Part shown: one piece after another, positions 19,123 to 19,152 of the stretch
Numbering within the stretch: the first letter of the stretch is position 1
Layout of the letters: each line of letters begins with the position of its first letter
NCBI GenBank assembly: GCA_000697335.1
Contig: JNEM01013317.1
Coordinates: 1 to 19,152, forward strand
DNA: 19,152 bases
Direction of reading: 5' to 3'
Source of the DNA: Conidiobolus incongruus B7586
Taxonomy: Eukaryota; Entomophthoromycota; Entomophthoromycetes; Entomophthorales; Conidiobolaceae
Made by a program: the position numbers and the translations under genes
Notes under the pieces: model-generated
What the model was told of the DNA's origin: nothing
Databases searched by the model: none
The model's input: the letters and a program-made list of their open reading frames with translations, nothing else

Positions 19123-19152
19123 AATAATTTTTTTGATTAAAAAATTAACTTT

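Larger units (their letters stand above)
16198..19152. other. 3 kb AT-rich spacer, right edge
   Basis: No complete gene is evident. Most of the region is extreme A/T. Exceptions are a GC-richer stretch at about 17440-17610, a smaller one at 17884-17960, and several short tandem repeats listed separately. The final 150 bases are nearly pure A/T, with TAATAGGAAATT occurring at 19012-19023 and 19084-19095. Confidence 0.6.

Noticed and set aside
1-19152. Retroelements, virus-like elements or complete transposase genes
   Set aside because: No reverse transcriptase, integrase, capsid or transposase motifs and no long terminal repeats were seen on either strand.

Overview
The window is nuclear DNA from a very AT-rich genome, most likely a fungus. 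The case rests on a Sar1 GTPase with fungal-type wording, two genes related to a fungal HAD 'Swiss Army Knife' family, nine short introns of 53-68 nt with GTAA donors, and TATA-box promoters. Gene bodies run at about 35-50% GC and stand as islands in spacers that look to be below 20% GC. I cannot fix the species; an early-diverging, low-GC lineage fits best.

Layout. Bases 1-1478 are AT-rich spacer with one protein-like, interrupted island near 509-678. Two tandem intronless paralogues on the minus strand (1479-2669 and 3263-4453) both encode 396 residues. They look like HAD_SAK-type proteins whose catalytic motifs have drifted. A 2.1 kb spacer follows, with a 71-bp hairpin element (5756-5826) that resembles a tiny MITE. 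A minus-strand four-exon gene (7781-6596) encodes the ZC3H15/Tma46 CCCH zinc-finger protein. After a 1.7 kb divergent spacer comes a six-exon plus-strand SAR1 gene (9492-10353). About 4.2 kb of AT-rich spacer then leads to a two-exon F-box gene (14516-16125) with a TATA box, a small upstream ORF and AATAAA signals. The last 3 kb are spacer with short tandem repeats and one higher-GC stretch (about 17420-17610) carrying mini-hairpins and protein-like fragments.

Function. SAR1 (COPII vesicle budding) and the Tma46/DFRP1 homologue (ribosome-associated partner of the DRG/Rbg GTPase) are housekeeping genes. The F-box protein is probably an SCF substrate receptor. No operon-like link is visible. 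The most unusual items are the tandem degenerate HAD_SAK pair and a shared promoter motif, AATCCCATAA. Outside coding sequence, I find ATCCCAT only upstream of the three minus-strand genes. No tRNA, rRNA, CRISPR array or intact transposon was seen.
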